Of a stretch of DNA of 41,054 bases, positions 15,147 through 24,168 are shown in pieces; the first letter of the stretch is position 1; every line of letters begins with the position of its first letter. The stretch is taken from the NCBI GenBank assembly GCA_905479575.1, contig CAJQNB010000033.1, positions 1 to 41,054 of the forward strand, read 5' to 3'. The notes under the pieces are model-generated. The model worked only from the letters and a program-made list of their open reading frames with translations. It ran no database searches and had not been told where the DNA came from. A program made the position numbers and the translations under genes. Source of the DNA: an uncultured Pseudophaeobacter sp. (GTDB lineage Bacteria; Pseudomonadota; Alphaproteobacteria; Rhodobacterales; Rhodobacteraceae).

Positions 15147-16243
15147 GGGCATTCCTCAAGTAAGGGGGTGACGGCGCGCCAGAACCGAGCGCTGGCCGCC
15201 GGGGCCAGGTGGTTGGCCGCGATCATCTCGCGGGCCTGAGTGCCTAGGGTCTGCCGCAGGCCTCGGTTGGATAACAGCTGTTGCAGTCTGGCGGTTAGCG
15301 CTGCGGCGCCAAGGGACACCTCTGGATAGTTCTCAGGCTGGTCATTGGGCGCCAGAATGTCCCGCATGCCGGGGCGATCCTGCGCCACCACCGGAACCCC
15401 GTGGCTTTGCGCTTCGAGATAGACCATGCCAAAGGCCTCGTTGACACCGGGCCAGAAAAACAGGCTGGCCTGTTCATAGGCCTTGGCCAGTTCCGTGCGG
15501 GAGAGTTGGCCCAGAAAGGTAACCCGCTGGGCAAAGGGCGCCATCAGGGCCTCAACCTCGGGCCGGGCGGGGCCATCCCCGGCGATCTGCAACTGCCAGT
15601 TGCCCTGTAGCCCCCGCAGGCTGTCTGCGATGATCTGATAGGAGGCGAGCTTATCCCCGTGGCGCATCATGCCAACACTCAGCATGGGGCCATCCAATGT
15701 GCTGGCAGGCGGCAGGTTGGCAGCTGGCAGAAACGGGGGCAGGCTGTGCAGCGATTGGTCGGGGTGTTTGTCGCGGTCCAGCGTGATCAGGTCATTGGCG
15801 GTGAAATAGAAAATCACCGCTGCGGCATCTGCGGCCGCATGGGCAGACTGGGCAAATTCCGCCCAGGGGCCGGTCAAGCGCCGGGAGGCCCGGGTGCTTT
15901 CGATCTGTACATAGGGAATACCGCGGGTCCGCGCGACCTGGGGACCAATGAGATCAGGGGCCTTGTAGTAGTTGTGATAGGTGACCCAAAAATCCACGGC
16001 GGGCATCTCGGCACAGAGACGACGGACCTCCTGGGTGGCTTTGTCCCGTAGCAGCGCCTGAAGCGCCGCATCGCCAGTCTTGTCAAAAACCTTCAGCTCG
16101 GTCACCAGATCAACCTCGGCGCCACCGGCCGCGATAATGTCGATCAGGTTGCGCGCCATTTCCCGATCGCCCGAAGGCACAGGGTGGCGCGGCGATTTCA
16201 TCGGCGCATAAAAGGCGATCCGCTTGGTGCCTGCGGTGGTCAT
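15143..16243 (-). CDS. GT4-family glycosyltransferase
   Basis: Predicted retaining glycosyltransferase of the GT-B fold, 366 residues. The C-terminal donor domain shows the start MLSVGMMRHGDKLASYQII, the middle WQLQIAGDGPARPEVEAL and the E-x7-E motif in NEAFGMVYLEAQSHGVPVVA, characteristic of GT4. The N-terminal half opens KRIAFYAPMKSPRHPVPSGD, a form seen in GT4 proteins with a short acceptor domain. No membrane segment. ATGA overlaps at both ends. Sugar and acceptor are not predictable from sequence. Confidence 0.83.
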   Translation of the reverse strand: MTTAGTKRIAFYAPMKSPRHPVPSGDREMARNLIDIIAAGGAEVDLVTELKVFDKTGDAALQALLRDKATQEVRRLCAEMPAVDFWVTYHNYYKAPDLIGPQVARTRGIPYVQIESTRASRRLTGPWAEFAQSAHAAADAAAVIFYFTANDLITLDRDKHPDQSLHSLPPFLPAANLPPASTLDGPMLSVGMMRHGDKLASYQIIADSLRGLQGNWQLQIAGDGPARPEVEALMAPFAQRVTFLGQLSRTELAKAYEQASLFFWPGVNEAFGMVYLEAQSHGVPVVAQDRPGMRDILAPNDQPENYPEVSLGAAALTARLQQLLSNRGLRQTLGTQAREMIAANHLAPAASARFWRAVTPLLEECP

Positions 16244-17484
16244 GAGCCCTGCAGCATGGTGTCCAGCCGGGTCACCAGCTGGGCAATGCCGGGGTCCATG
16301 CCAAAGTCGCGCCGCAGTCGTAACAGCGCGGCCTCGGCCATGTCTTGCGCCATCTTGGGATTGTGGGCCAGCGACAGGATCGCCTCGGCCAGGGCCTCTG
16401 GGTCATCCTTGCTGAGCAGCCCATGGGTGCCGCTGTCGATGAATTCGGGAATGGCAGAAACTGGCGTTGACAGGATTGGCAGCAATTGCGAGGCCGCCTC
16501 CATCAGCACATTGGGCAACCCATCACGATCCCCGTCCGCCGCAACCCGGCTGGGCAGGACAAACAGGTCAGAGGCCCGCATCGCCGCGATGACTTCGGGC
16601 TGATCACAGGCGCCCCGCCAGGTAATTCGCTGCGCGATACCGGCGTCCTGAGCCATGTCCTGCAACAGGTCATTGAGACCGCCGCCGCCAATATGGGTCC
16701 AGTGCCAGTCCAGATCCTGCGGCAGCAAGGCCATAGCGGCAATCAGCCGGTCAAAGCCCTTTTTCTCCACCAGGCGGCCAACCGACATCAGCTTCAGAGG
16801 GTCGCCCGCAGCCCGCCACTCTCGGGTGGGGGGGGCTGGGAAGCGTGCCAGATCCAACCCGTGATAGATCAGATCAATGCGGCTCGGGTCGTCTGACATT
16901 TGTTGCAGATGGCGGGCGCCAAAGCCGGTGCAGGTGGCCCCAAAGGCTGCGCCGTGATGCTGGCTTGATAGTTTTTCGCTGATTTCCCAGTCCGGTGAGG
17001 TCCAGATGTCCTTGGCATGGGCCGAAAAGCTCCAGGGCAATCCGCGCATGATGGCGGCATAGCGCGCCACAGAGGCGGGGGTATGCAGGAAATGCGCGTA
17101 GAGCCCCAGCACCTCGGCGGGGGCTTCGGCGGCCAGAACGCAGGCCTGGCCAAAGCGGCGGATGCGGTTGCGGCTGGGATCGCGGGCCAGATCTGCACGC
17201 CAGATGCGGTAAGCCTCTGCATAGCCCGGCAAGGCCTGCGCCACGGCGCGGGCGGCCCAGACGCGGTCAGGTTCCTGATACAGATATTCGGGCAGATAGC
17301 GCACCTTTGCCTTCAACCGCTCATGCAGTGGATGGCGTTTGACATCGGTGGGGTGGCGCAGCGACCAGATCTCAAAATCCAGGCCAGCCTCTTCCAGGGC
17401 GACAAGCTCTTGGGCGATAAAGGTTTCCGAGAGCCGTGGCCAGCCTTTGACCAAAACCGCCAGGGAAGGGTGCTCTGTGCTCAT
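16240..17484 (-). CDS. GT4-family glycosyltransferase (colanic-acid type)
   Basis: Predicted retaining glycosyltransferase, 414 residues. The N-terminal part shows VKGWPRLSETFIAQELVALE, a motif common in exopolysaccharide GT4 enzymes, and FSAHAKDIW. The donor domain shows LKLMSVGRLVEKKGFDRLI, THIGGGGLNDLLQDMA, then FVLPSRVAADGDRDGLPNVL followed by MEAASQLLPIL with the GT4 acidic motif. Cytoplasmic. Its ATG overlaps the stop of the first operon gene (ATGA at 17481-17484). Together with the neighbouring GT4 it suggests a chain of at least three or four sugars built by this operon. Confidence 0.84.
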   Translation of the reverse strand: MSTEHPSLAVLVKGWPRLSETFIAQELVALEEAGLDFEIWSLRHPTDVKRHPLHERLKAKVRYLPEYLYQEPDRVWAARAVAQALPGYAEAYRIWRADLARDPSRNRIRRFGQACVLAAEAPAEVLGLYAHFLHTPASVARYAAIMRGLPWSFSAHAKDIWTSPDWEISEKLSSQHHGAAFGATCTGFGARHLQQMSDDPSRIDLIYHGLDLARFPAPPTREWRAAGDPLKLMSVGRLVEKKGFDRLIAAMALLPQDLDWHWTHIGGGGLNDLLQDMAQDAGIAQRITWRGACDQPEVIAAMRASDLFVLPSRVAADGDRDGLPNVLMEAASQLLPILSTPVSAIPEFIDSGTHGLLSKDDPEALAEAILSLAHNPKMAQDMAEAALLRLRRDFGMDPGIAQLVTRLDTMLQGS

Positions 17485-18707
17485 TCAGCGGCCTTTCGCG
17501 GCAAGTCGTGCAATAGGGACGCAACCCGCCGGGTGACGCAGTCCAGCCCATCCAGCAACCCTTCTGAGAAGGCGGCTGAGGGTGGTTTTTGCGTCGCCAA
17601 GGCGCGGATCGCCTTGGTCATGGCCTTTGGCGTCCAGCCATCGCGCTTTTCATCTAGCATGGAAACCAGGCCCAGCTCCTCGGCGCGGCTGGCGCGGATC
17701 CATTGTTCCAGCCGTGGCGTAGTGCGGGGCACGATAACAGCCGGTTTATCAAAGGAGAGCACCTCGCAGAAGGTGTTGTAGCCGCCCATGCAGACAACGC
17801 CCTGGGCGCCGGAGAACAGCGTCTCAATTCGCGATTCAAACCCCACAGAGGTAACCCGGCCATCAAGAGCGGCAACACGGGTCTCAAAGGCCTCGCGGGT
17901 TTCGCCAGAGAGGAAAGGGCCGTAGACCAGCACGGCGCGTGGTGACAGTGCTGGGTCTTGTTCATAGGCTGACAACACCAGATCCACCATCATGGCGCCG
18001 TCGCCGCCACCGCCGGGGGTGATCAGCACATATGGCTGCTCGGGCGGGTCATCCCAGGCCCCGAGATCGCGCCGCAGATAGCCGGTCCAGTGCATCCTTG
18101 CCCGTGTGGCCGGGCTGAGCTCCAGCCCCTGGGTTGGATCGTAGATGGTGGACAGGCCATAGACCCAAATTTCGTCGTAGTAATTTTCGGTGGCCTCAAC
18201 CGCCTCTTTGCGGGCCCATTCTGCGGCCAGGACGTCAGGCTCGTCCAGCACATCGCGCAGACCCAGGACCAGCTTTGTCCGGGCCTGCTCTGCCAGCAGT
18301 TTCAGCGTCGGCAGCAGTTCACCACGAAAGCCGGTGGGTTCTTTGTCCACGATCAACACATCCGGGACATATTGTTCTGCCACGGAGCGGATCAAGCCAC
18401 TGCGCAATTTGGTTGTCTCTTCGATGTTCATGCCCATGGTGCGCGAGGCATAACTGCCGTCAGAGCGTTTGATCACCCCAGGCAGGCGCATATGATCGAC
18501 ACGGCTGGGAAAGGCAAAACGGCCCGCCACCGGCGACCCCGTCAAGATCAGAGCCGAAGCGGAGGGATCTGCAGCAGTAATTGCCCCTGCCAAGGCTCGG
18601 GAGCGGCGCAGGTGCCCCAGCCCGAATGTATCATGGCTATACAGCATTACCCGAGGGCCGCGTTGTTTGGCATTTTGCTCGAGCGAGAGATCTTTAGTCG
18701 AAGTCAT
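17481..18707 (-). CDS. MurG-like (GT28-type) glycosyltransferase, operon leader
   Basis: First gene of the seven-gene glycan operon; 408 residues. Predicted GT-B glycosyltransferase: RVMLYSHDTFGLGHLRRSRA near residues 19-38 holds the GLGHLRR loop, the linker is followed by YVLITPGGGGDGAMMVDLVL, and the donor site is in VCMGGYNTFCEVLSFDKPAV. The first ~18 residues are polar and variable, so a later start is possible; no strong ribosome-binding site was found. Upstream, the 371-base gap to the divergent channel gene must contain the operon promoter. It shares motif layout with the gene at 13426-14562. Confidence 0.8.
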   Translation of the reverse strand: MTSTKDLSLEQNAKQRGPRVMLYSHDTFGLGHLRRSRALAGAITAADPSASALILTGSPVAGRFAFPSRVDHMRLPGVIKRSDGSYASRTMGMNIEETTKLRSGLIRSVAEQYVPDVLIVDKEPTGFRGELLPTLKLLAEQARTKLVLGLRDVLDEPDVLAAEWARKEAVEATENYYDEIWVYGLSTIYDPTQGLELSPATRARMHWTGYLRRDLGAWDDPPEQPYVLITPGGGGDGAMMVDLVLSAYEQDPALSPRAVLVYGPFLSGETREAFETRVAALDGRVTSVGFESRIETLFSGAQGVVCMGGYNTFCEVLSFDKPAVIVPRTTPRLEQWIRASRAEELGLVSMLDEKRDGWTPKAMTKAIRALATQKPPSAAFSEGLLDGLDCVTRRVASLLHDLPRKAAE

Positions 18708-19078
18708 TGGCTAGCCTGCAGCTGTACTACAGTTTGGGTGGTGCAATAGGAAAGTGCCGAAATCAAGGGGGTTAACCTTTCAAACTCCCGAAATTGGGCG
18801 AAATGGCAGGCAGGTGACAGCTCTTTGCCGTCTGACAGCCGTTCCCTGGGCGCAAGCAGACACAGCAACGCGTCGGGGCTGTGGTGCTGTCTGTGCTGAA
18901 TTTTCCGGGGGGCAGCCGGGGCGGAACACTGGTTCGCGACACTGAGGCGAGACATGGGCGAGGGTGCTGTTTCTGCACTCTGTTCAAATTCTCTTGTGGT
19001 GAAACCCGCTGCTTACAATTGTGGAGAGGGGGTCTTGTCGTTACCGTGAAAATACCATTTGAGCGGAGCCCGTCAGTT
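18708..19078. other. Divergent promoter region, no clear gene
   Basis: 371 bases between the glycan operon and the channel gene. An open frame extends the channel upstream to 18881, but its sequence is Cys/Gly/Arg-rich and precedes an intact signal peptide, so it is not counted. CTGTACTACAG (18722-18732) is a perfect 5-bp inverted repeat 15 bases before the operon start codon and could be a regulator site. No convincing -35/-10 pair was found. Confidence 0.4.
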
Positions 19079-21430
19079 ATGATTCATAGATTTTCCCAGT
19101 TTCTCTGTTTCAGCCTCGTGCTGTTTGTCTGCGCGGTGGTGCTCCCGGGTGCTGGCCTTGCACAGGATGCAGCGGATGCGGCCCCTGATCCGGTGGCCCG
19201 GGCGGTGGAGCTGGCGGCGGAAAGTGGTCTTGGGGTGATTATTGTCGATGGCAATGGGTCTGTCACCTCACCCTCTCCTGTGGCGACCAAGGTTGCCCCC
19301 TCGCCGATGGAAGGACATTCGTCGTTGATGAAGGCGCAGACGGAGTTTCAGGCTTTCCGCCAGGAGCTTAACAGCCGTCTTGAGGCGCTGCCCTATTCGA
19401 TCTTTGAGATGAAATACATCCTGCGCCAAACCAGCCCGGACGGGCGCATCCGCACCTATGCCGAGGTCCTGGGGTGGAGCCTGTTGTTTCTGCTGATCGG
19501 GCGCTGGCTGTCGGTTGAGATCTACGGCAAACGCATTGCCAAACGCTATGTCGTGGCCCGGATCAAGGCAGAACCAGAAGGCTATTACGAGAAAATGCCC
19601 TTTCTGGTCTATCGCTTCTTTATGGGGGGAGTGGGAACCATCGTTGCGATGGTTTTTGCCTTGCTGGCCTCGTTGATCATTTTTGGTGCATCGGGCGACA
19701 GTTCCGTCGAGTTCACCGTGACCGCGATCTATACCGCGTTTTTTGTTGCCAGCATCGTGTCTGACCTGTGGCGGATGGTGCTGTCGCCCTATCTCAGCCA
19801 ATATCGGATGCCGGTGTTTTCCGATAGCGACGCCAGGCGGCTGTATCTTTCGGCTTCTGTACTGGCGACCTATGATGTCTTTTCATTGATTTTTGCCACC
19901 TGGGTTCACGATTTTGGGCTGAACTACAATGTCTACGCATTGGTCTCTGGCTTTCTGGCTTTGCTTGGGGCCTTGGGCGGTCTGGCCCTGATCGGCTTCA
20001 ATGGCAGGGCTATTTCAAACGCAATCCGGGCAGGGCGCAGCAAGGAAGACTGCTCCTGGCTGCTGCGCGTTCTGTCGATGGCCTGGGCGCCCGTCATGGT
20101 CGTTTATATCGTCTTTGGTTGGTTGAACCTGGCGTTTGATCTGGTGTTGGAGCGGGAGATGTCAGTGCCCTTGATGGCTGGGACCTACATGGTTCTGACC
20201 TCCATTCTGGTTGTCTATGGGGTTATAAACTACGGCATTGAGGCTGTTAGCTATCGCCGCCGTCTCCCAGAGGGGCTTGCCCCTGCGCCTGTCCTGGGCT
20301 CCGAAGAGGGGAACGCGGATGGCATGCTGTCCGAAATCTCTGAGGACGAGATCAAATCCATGTCCCAGAGGCAGGGATACAGGCTCTCGACTTTTCAGGA
20401 ACTGGCGCGCCGGGTGGCGGGTATCCTCGCCTTTTTGGTGGGCGCCTATTCGCTGGTTCTGGTTTGGGCCCCCGAAGCCAGCTGGATGAAGACCACGGTT
20501 GCCGAGCGGGCGTTTGATGTCATTGTCATCCTGTTTTTGGGCTATATCGTCTATCACACTGCGCGGATCTGGATCGACAGCAAGATTGATGATGAGGTCG
20601 GTGACGTGCCGGAGGCAGAGCTTGGGGATGAAGGTGGCCATGGCGGCGCCAGTCGTCTGGCCACGCTTCTGCCGCTGTTTCGCGGCGTTATCCTGGCCGT
20701 GGTGGTAGTGTCGATCATTCTGATTGTACTGTTGGAGCTGGGGGTGAATGTCAGCCCGCTGTTTGCTGGTGCTGGTGTAGTCGGTCTGGCCGTTGGGTTT
20801 GGGTCGCAAACCCTGGTGCGGGATATCTTTTCGGGGGCATTTTTCCTGCTGGATGATGCCTTTCGCAAGGGCGAATATATCGACATTGGCGATGTCAAAG
20901 GCACGGTAGAGAAAATCTCGGTGCGCTCGTTCCAGCTGCGTCATCATCTGGGTGCGCTGCACACCATTCCTTTTGGCGAGATCAAGGTCCTGACCAATTA
21001 TTCGCGCGATTGGGTGATGATGAAACTGCCGCTGCGGGTGACCTATGACACAGATGTGGAAAAGGTCCGCAAGTTGATCAAGAAGCTTGGGCAGGAATTG
21101 CTGAGCGATCCGGTCATTGGCGACAGTTTCATGCAGCCCCTGAAGTCGCAGGGGGTGATTGAAATGCAGGATTCTGCGATGATCATCCGGGTCAAATTTA
21201 TGACCAAACCGGGTGACCAATGGTTGGTTCGCAAGAAAGTCTATCAGGATATTCGTGAGCTATTCGCCCGCGAAGGCATCAAGTTTGCCCATCGGGAGGT
21301 CACAGTGCGATTGGCCGAGGATCAGGTGGAGGATATGCCGCAACATAAGAAAGAAGCCATGGCAGGCGCCGTGCAGGCGGCCATTGATGAGGACATCCTG
21401 GATGTGAACGGCGAGGGGGATGATCGCTAG
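19079..21430 (+). CDS. Large MscS-family mechanosensitive channel
   Basis: Predicted inner-membrane channel that opens on membrane tension, of the extended MscK/YbdG-like size class; 783 residues. A signal peptide (~1-29, hydrophobic SLVLFVCAVVLPGAG, end GLAQ) is followed by a ~100-residue periplasmic part and about ten or eleven membrane segments. The MscS core begins near residue 560: the pore helix AGAGVVGLAVGFGSQTLVRD, the FSGAFFLLDDAFRKGEYIDI beta-domain entry, GTVEKISVRSFQLRHHLGAL, and the cytosolic cage up to FAHREVTVRL. An acidic tail follows. The ATG at 19079 is favoured because it gives a proper signal peptide, with GCGGAG about 10 bases upstream. Stands alone, divergent from the glycan operon. 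Confidence 0.86.
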   Translation: MIHRFSQFLCFSLVLFVCAVVLPGAGLAQDAADAAPDPVARAVELAAESGLGVIIVDGNGSVTSPSPVATKVAPSPMEGHSSLMKAQTEFQAFRQELNSRLEALPYSIFEMKYILRQTSPDGRIRTYAEVLGWSLLFLLIGRWLSVEIYGKRIAKRYVVARIKAEPEGYYEKMPFLVYRFFMGGVGTIVAMVFALLASLIIFGASGDSSVEFTVTAIYTAFFVASIVSDLWRMVLSPYLSQYRMPVFSDSDARRLYLSASVLATYDVFSLIFATWVHDFGLNYNVYALVSGFLALLGALGGLALIGFNGRAISNAIRAGRSKEDCSWLLRVLSMAWAPVMVVYIVFGWLNLAFDLVLEREMSVPLMAGTYMVLTSILVVYGVINYGIEAVSYRRRLPEGLAPAPVLGSEEGNADGMLSEISEDEIKSMSQRQGYRLSTFQELARRVAGILAFLVGAYSLVLVWAPEASWMKTTVAERAFDVIVILFLGYIVYHTARIWIDSKIDDEVGDVPEAELGDEGGHGGASRLATLLPLFRGVILAVVVVSIILIVLLELGVNVSPLFAGAGVVGLAVGFGSQTLVRDIFSGAFFLLDDAFRKGEYIDIGDVKGTVEKISVRSFQLRHHLGALHTIPFGEIKVLTNYSRDWVMMKLPLRVTYDTDVEKVRKLIKKLGQELLSDPVIGDSFMQPLKSQGVIEMQDSAMIIRVKFMTKPGDQWLVRKKVYQDIRELFAREGIKFAHREVTVRLAEDQVEDMPQHKKEAMAGAVQAAIDEDILDVNGEGDDR

Positions 21431-21508
21431 GCAGAGGGAAATCGCCTTACCATGACCTTGCTGCTGCAAACACCTAGGGGCCTGCATGATCGGTCTATCC
21501 ATATGAAG

Positions 21509-21585
21509 GGGGGCTCCCGCCCCCAATGCGATCCGCTGACGCGCTTCGATTGGCGTTGGGCCGGGCGCCGGGCCTGCGGCCCGGC
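21509..21585. repeat. Two GC-rich hairpins between convergent genes
   Basis: GGGGGC-TCCC-GCCCCC (21509-21524) and a perfect 8-bp stem GCCGGGCC-TGC-GGCCCGGC (21567-21585) lie in the 237-base gap between the channel and CoA-transferase 3' ends. Neither has a T-run. They may act together as a transcription block or be a REP-like repeat; the gap otherwise holds no gene. Confidence 0.5.
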
Positions 21586-21667
21586 GGGGGCGATAGCGGC
21601 CTTGGAGTGCTAGGATCTAAACGCGGGACAGTGCCCCTTGTCCTTAGTCTTTAGGTGCCCTTGGCCC

Positions 21668-23017
21668 TTAGGTTAGAGGCCAGCGGGCGGGGGCGCTGCC
21701 GCAGGCCTGCGCGGGGCGGTCCCAATGCATCTGGGTGGCGCCAACCTGCAAAGCGGGGCGCAGCCGCAACGCCGGGCCCCAGCTGCTGTCTTCGACCTCG
21801 GGCGCGTAGTCTGCTGGCTGAGAGCCTGAAATCTTGGGCCCCGTGAGCTGCTGCGGTATCTGCGCCAGCTGCTCTGCCATGCGGGCGAGGGACAGTCGGG
21901 CGCTGGCAGCGCGCTGGGTTGTGGTCGCCGAGGTCAGAGCATTGAGCACAGCGGCAGCCATCATATAACCGGTGGCATGGTCCAGAGCCTGCACGGGCAG
22001 CGGGGTTGGCTCGTCAGCCCCGGCCCATTGAGCGCCCCTGTCCGCGATGCCGGCGCTCATCTGTACCAGGCTGTCAAACCCGCGCCGTCCTGCCCAGGGG
22101 CCGGTCCAGCCATAGGCATCAATTGTGACCTCTATCCGGTTGGCGGCGATGTGGTCGCGGGTGGCGAGGTCCAGTCCAAGCCCGTCGAGCGCGCCAGGGC
22201 GATAGCCATGTACCAGAACATCCGCCTGCTCCAAGAGATCTTTGAACCGCTGCAGCCCCCCGTTGTCCCGCAGGTCGAGACTGGCCATGGATTTACCCAG
22301 GGATATGTCTTGGATCACCCCTGGTTCGTCCCAGCCCGGCGGATCAATCCGCAGCACCTCGGCGCCAAAACCGGCCAAGGTCCGGGTGGCGATAGGGCCA
22401 GCGAGAACCCGCGTCAGATCTAGCACGCGCAAACCTGCCAGAGGCCGCGTGGCGGTCGCCTCGGGGCGGTCGCGCAGCAGAACGGGGCGCGGTGCAACCC
22501 AGTTTATCAGCGGCTCTTGTTGCACGGCTTGGCCCTGGGGATGCGCCAGCCACTGCTCCCTGCTGCGCATAAAGGCAGCGACACCGCCCTGGGCGACAAC
22601 CGCAGTTTCAAGCGCTTCCCCCTCCCATGCGGCGACCGCTGCGGTCACGGCTGCGGGGTCTTCGGCGCAGCCCAGAACCAAAAGGGCGGCAGCGCGGTGA
22701 TGGGGCAGGTTGGTATGCAGCCGGATCCAACCGTCCTTGCAGCGGTAGTTGCCGGCAATCGGATCCCACAGGCTGGGGAGCTCCCAGCCCTGGGCTGCGA
22801 AACTGTAGCCAAACCAAAGCGAGGCAAGGCGCTGATCCACCGTTACCGGCTGGGTGTGGGAGCCGAGACCTGTCGCCTGCATCAGCAGCGCCAGCTGCTG
22901 GCCAACGGCGGCGAGGCTGGCATTGGCCAGCTCGCTGACGGCATAGGCGCTGTCATAGCGCCCCGTGCCAGTGGTTTGATAGCTCTCGGGGCTGGGGAAG
23001 TCTTGCAGCTGGCTCAT
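21668..23017 (-). CDS. Class III CoA-transferase (CaiB/BaiF family)
   Basis: Predicted formyl-CoA-transferase-like enzyme that moves CoA between carboxylic acids in the cytoplasm. 449 residues. Unlike most family members, the Rossmann-like start LAGLRVLDLTRVLAGPIATR is at residue ~193, preceded by a domain containing DPIAGNYRCKDGWIRLHTNL (85-104) and REQWLAHPQG, features usually found near the C-terminus; this order exists in a known subfamily. The catalytic aspartate is present as D315 in GRRGFDSLVQMSAG. The ATG overlaps the stop of the permease gene (ATGA at 23014-23017), so it is translated with the ABC importer, hinting that the imported compound is an acid activated to a CoA ester. Substrate unknown. 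Confidence 0.82.
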   Translation of the reverse strand: MSQLQDFPSPESYQTTGTGRYDSAYAVSELANASLAAVGQQLALLMQATGLGSHTQPVTVDQRLASLWFGYSFAAQGWELPSLWDPIAGNYRCKDGWIRLHTNLPHHRAAALLVLGCAEDPAAVTAAVAAWEGEALETAVVAQGGVAAFMRSREQWLAHPQGQAVQQEPLINWVAPRPVLLRDRPEATATRPLAGLRVLDLTRVLAGPIATRTLAGFGAEVLRIDPPGWDEPGVIQDISLGKSMASLDLRDNGGLQRFKDLLEQADVLVHGYRPGALDGLGLDLATRDHIAANRIEVTIDAYGWTGPWAGRRGFDSLVQMSAGIADRGAQWAGADEPTPLPVQALDHATGYMMAAAVLNALTSATTTQRAASARLSLARMAEQLAQIPQQLTGPKISGSQPADYAPEVEDSSWGPALRLRPALQVGATQMHWDRPAQACGSAPARWPLT

Positions 23018-24168
23018 TGTTGATAGGGGTCCAGACTGTCGCGCAGCCCATCGCCAAAGAAGTTGAAGGCCAGCACGATGATGACAATCGGCAGCATCGG
23101 AATGGCGGTCCAGGGATAGATCTCGATTGAGGCGAGGTTTTGCGCATCATTGAGCATCACTCCCCAGCTGACCGCCGGCGCCCGCAGCCCGAGGCCGAGG
23201 AAAGACAGAGCCGTCTCGCCCAGGATCATCGCCGGGATCGACAGGGTGGCAGAGGCAATCAGATGCGACATGAAGTTGGGGATCAGGTGCTTGCGGATGA
23301 CCCGACCAGAAGAGGCCCCCATCATTTCCGCCGCCCGGACGTATTCCTCTTCGCGTAGCGACAGGAATTTGGCCCGCACAGACCGTGCCAGCCCCGGCCA
23401 ATCCAGAATGCCCAGGATCACCGAGATGATGAAGAACACCGCCACCGGTGACCAGTTCGATGGCACTGCTGCCGACAAGGCCAGCCACAGGGGCAGCTCT
23501 GGCAGCGAGCGCAGGACCTCGATCACCCGGTTGATTACCCAGTCAATCTTGCCGCCAAAATAGCCCGCAATCGAGCCAAAGAAGATGCCCAGCACAAAGG
23601 AAACCGAGATCCCGATGAGACCAACCGTCAGCGACAATTGCGCCCCGTAAAGAATGCGGCTGAAAATATCACGCCCCAAGCGGTCAGAGCCCCAAAGAAA
23701 CAGCGTCGCCCCTTCGGGTGCACAGAACAAATGGGTGTTTGATGGGATCAGCCCGGCAATATTGTAGCGCTCTGCCTGGCAAAAGAACTCAAGCTTGAGC
23801 GGATTGTCGAGATCCGGTTTGAACACCCATTGAAAGGTCTCCAGATCCGCCTCGGAGGTCATGGGATAGATGAAGGGGCCGATAAATTCGCCGTCATGGA
23901 AGAAGTTGATCGACTGCGGTGGCGAATAGAGGTTTTCGCTCATCCGTTGGTTTGGGCCATAGGGGGCGATAAAGCCGACGACAGGCAGCAAAAGATAGCA
24001 GATCAGCAGGAAGGCACCCGAGATCAGCCCCAGCTTATGGGTTTTGAACTTGCGCCAGATCAGCACCCAGTTGGGGGCATCCAGATCCTTGCGCTCCAGC
24101 TCCAGCAAGGAGGCCTGGGGATCATAAGGCGCGTCGTCAACAAAGCGTCCGTCAGGCAGTTGGGTCAT
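23014..24168 (-). CDS. Peptide/opine-type ABC transporter permease (DppC/YejE-like)
   Basis: Inner-membrane permease subunit, 384 residues. First membrane segment LGLISGAFLLICYLLLPVVG near residues 47-66, then a ~100-residue periplasmic loop (longer than in DppC and resembling YejE), then the permease core starting LFLWGSDRLGRDIFSRILYG. The EAA loop EEEYVRAAEMMGASSGRVIR, which contacts the ATPase, is intact, followed by LGETALSFLGLGLRAPAVSW. Third gene after the ATPase and binding protein; the 4-base overlaps on both sides imply equimolar production with its partner permease. Confidence 0.88.
   Translation of the reverse strand: MTQLPDGRFVDDAPYDPQASLLELERKDLDAPNWVLIWRKFKTHKLGLISGAFLLICYLLLPVVGFIAPYGPNQRMSENLYSPPQSINFFHDGEFIGPFIYPMTSEADLETFQWVFKPDLDNPLKLEFFCQAERYNIAGLIPSNTHLFCAPEGATLFLWGSDRLGRDIFSRILYGAQLSLTVGLIGISVSFVLGIFFGSIAGYFGGKIDWVINRVIEVLRSLPELPLWLALSAAVPSNWSPVAVFFIISVILGILDWPGLARSVRAKFLSLREEEYVRAAEMMGASSGRVIRKHLIPNFMSHLIASATLSIPAMILGETALSFLGLGLRAPAVSWGVMLNDAQNLASIEIYPWTAIPMLPIVIIVLAFNFFGDGLRDSLDPYQQ

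Noticed and set aside
18881..19078. N-terminal extension of the MscS-type channel
   Set aside because: The extra 66 residues are Cys/Arg/Gly-rich and would bury a clean signal peptide; the ATG at 19079 fits better.
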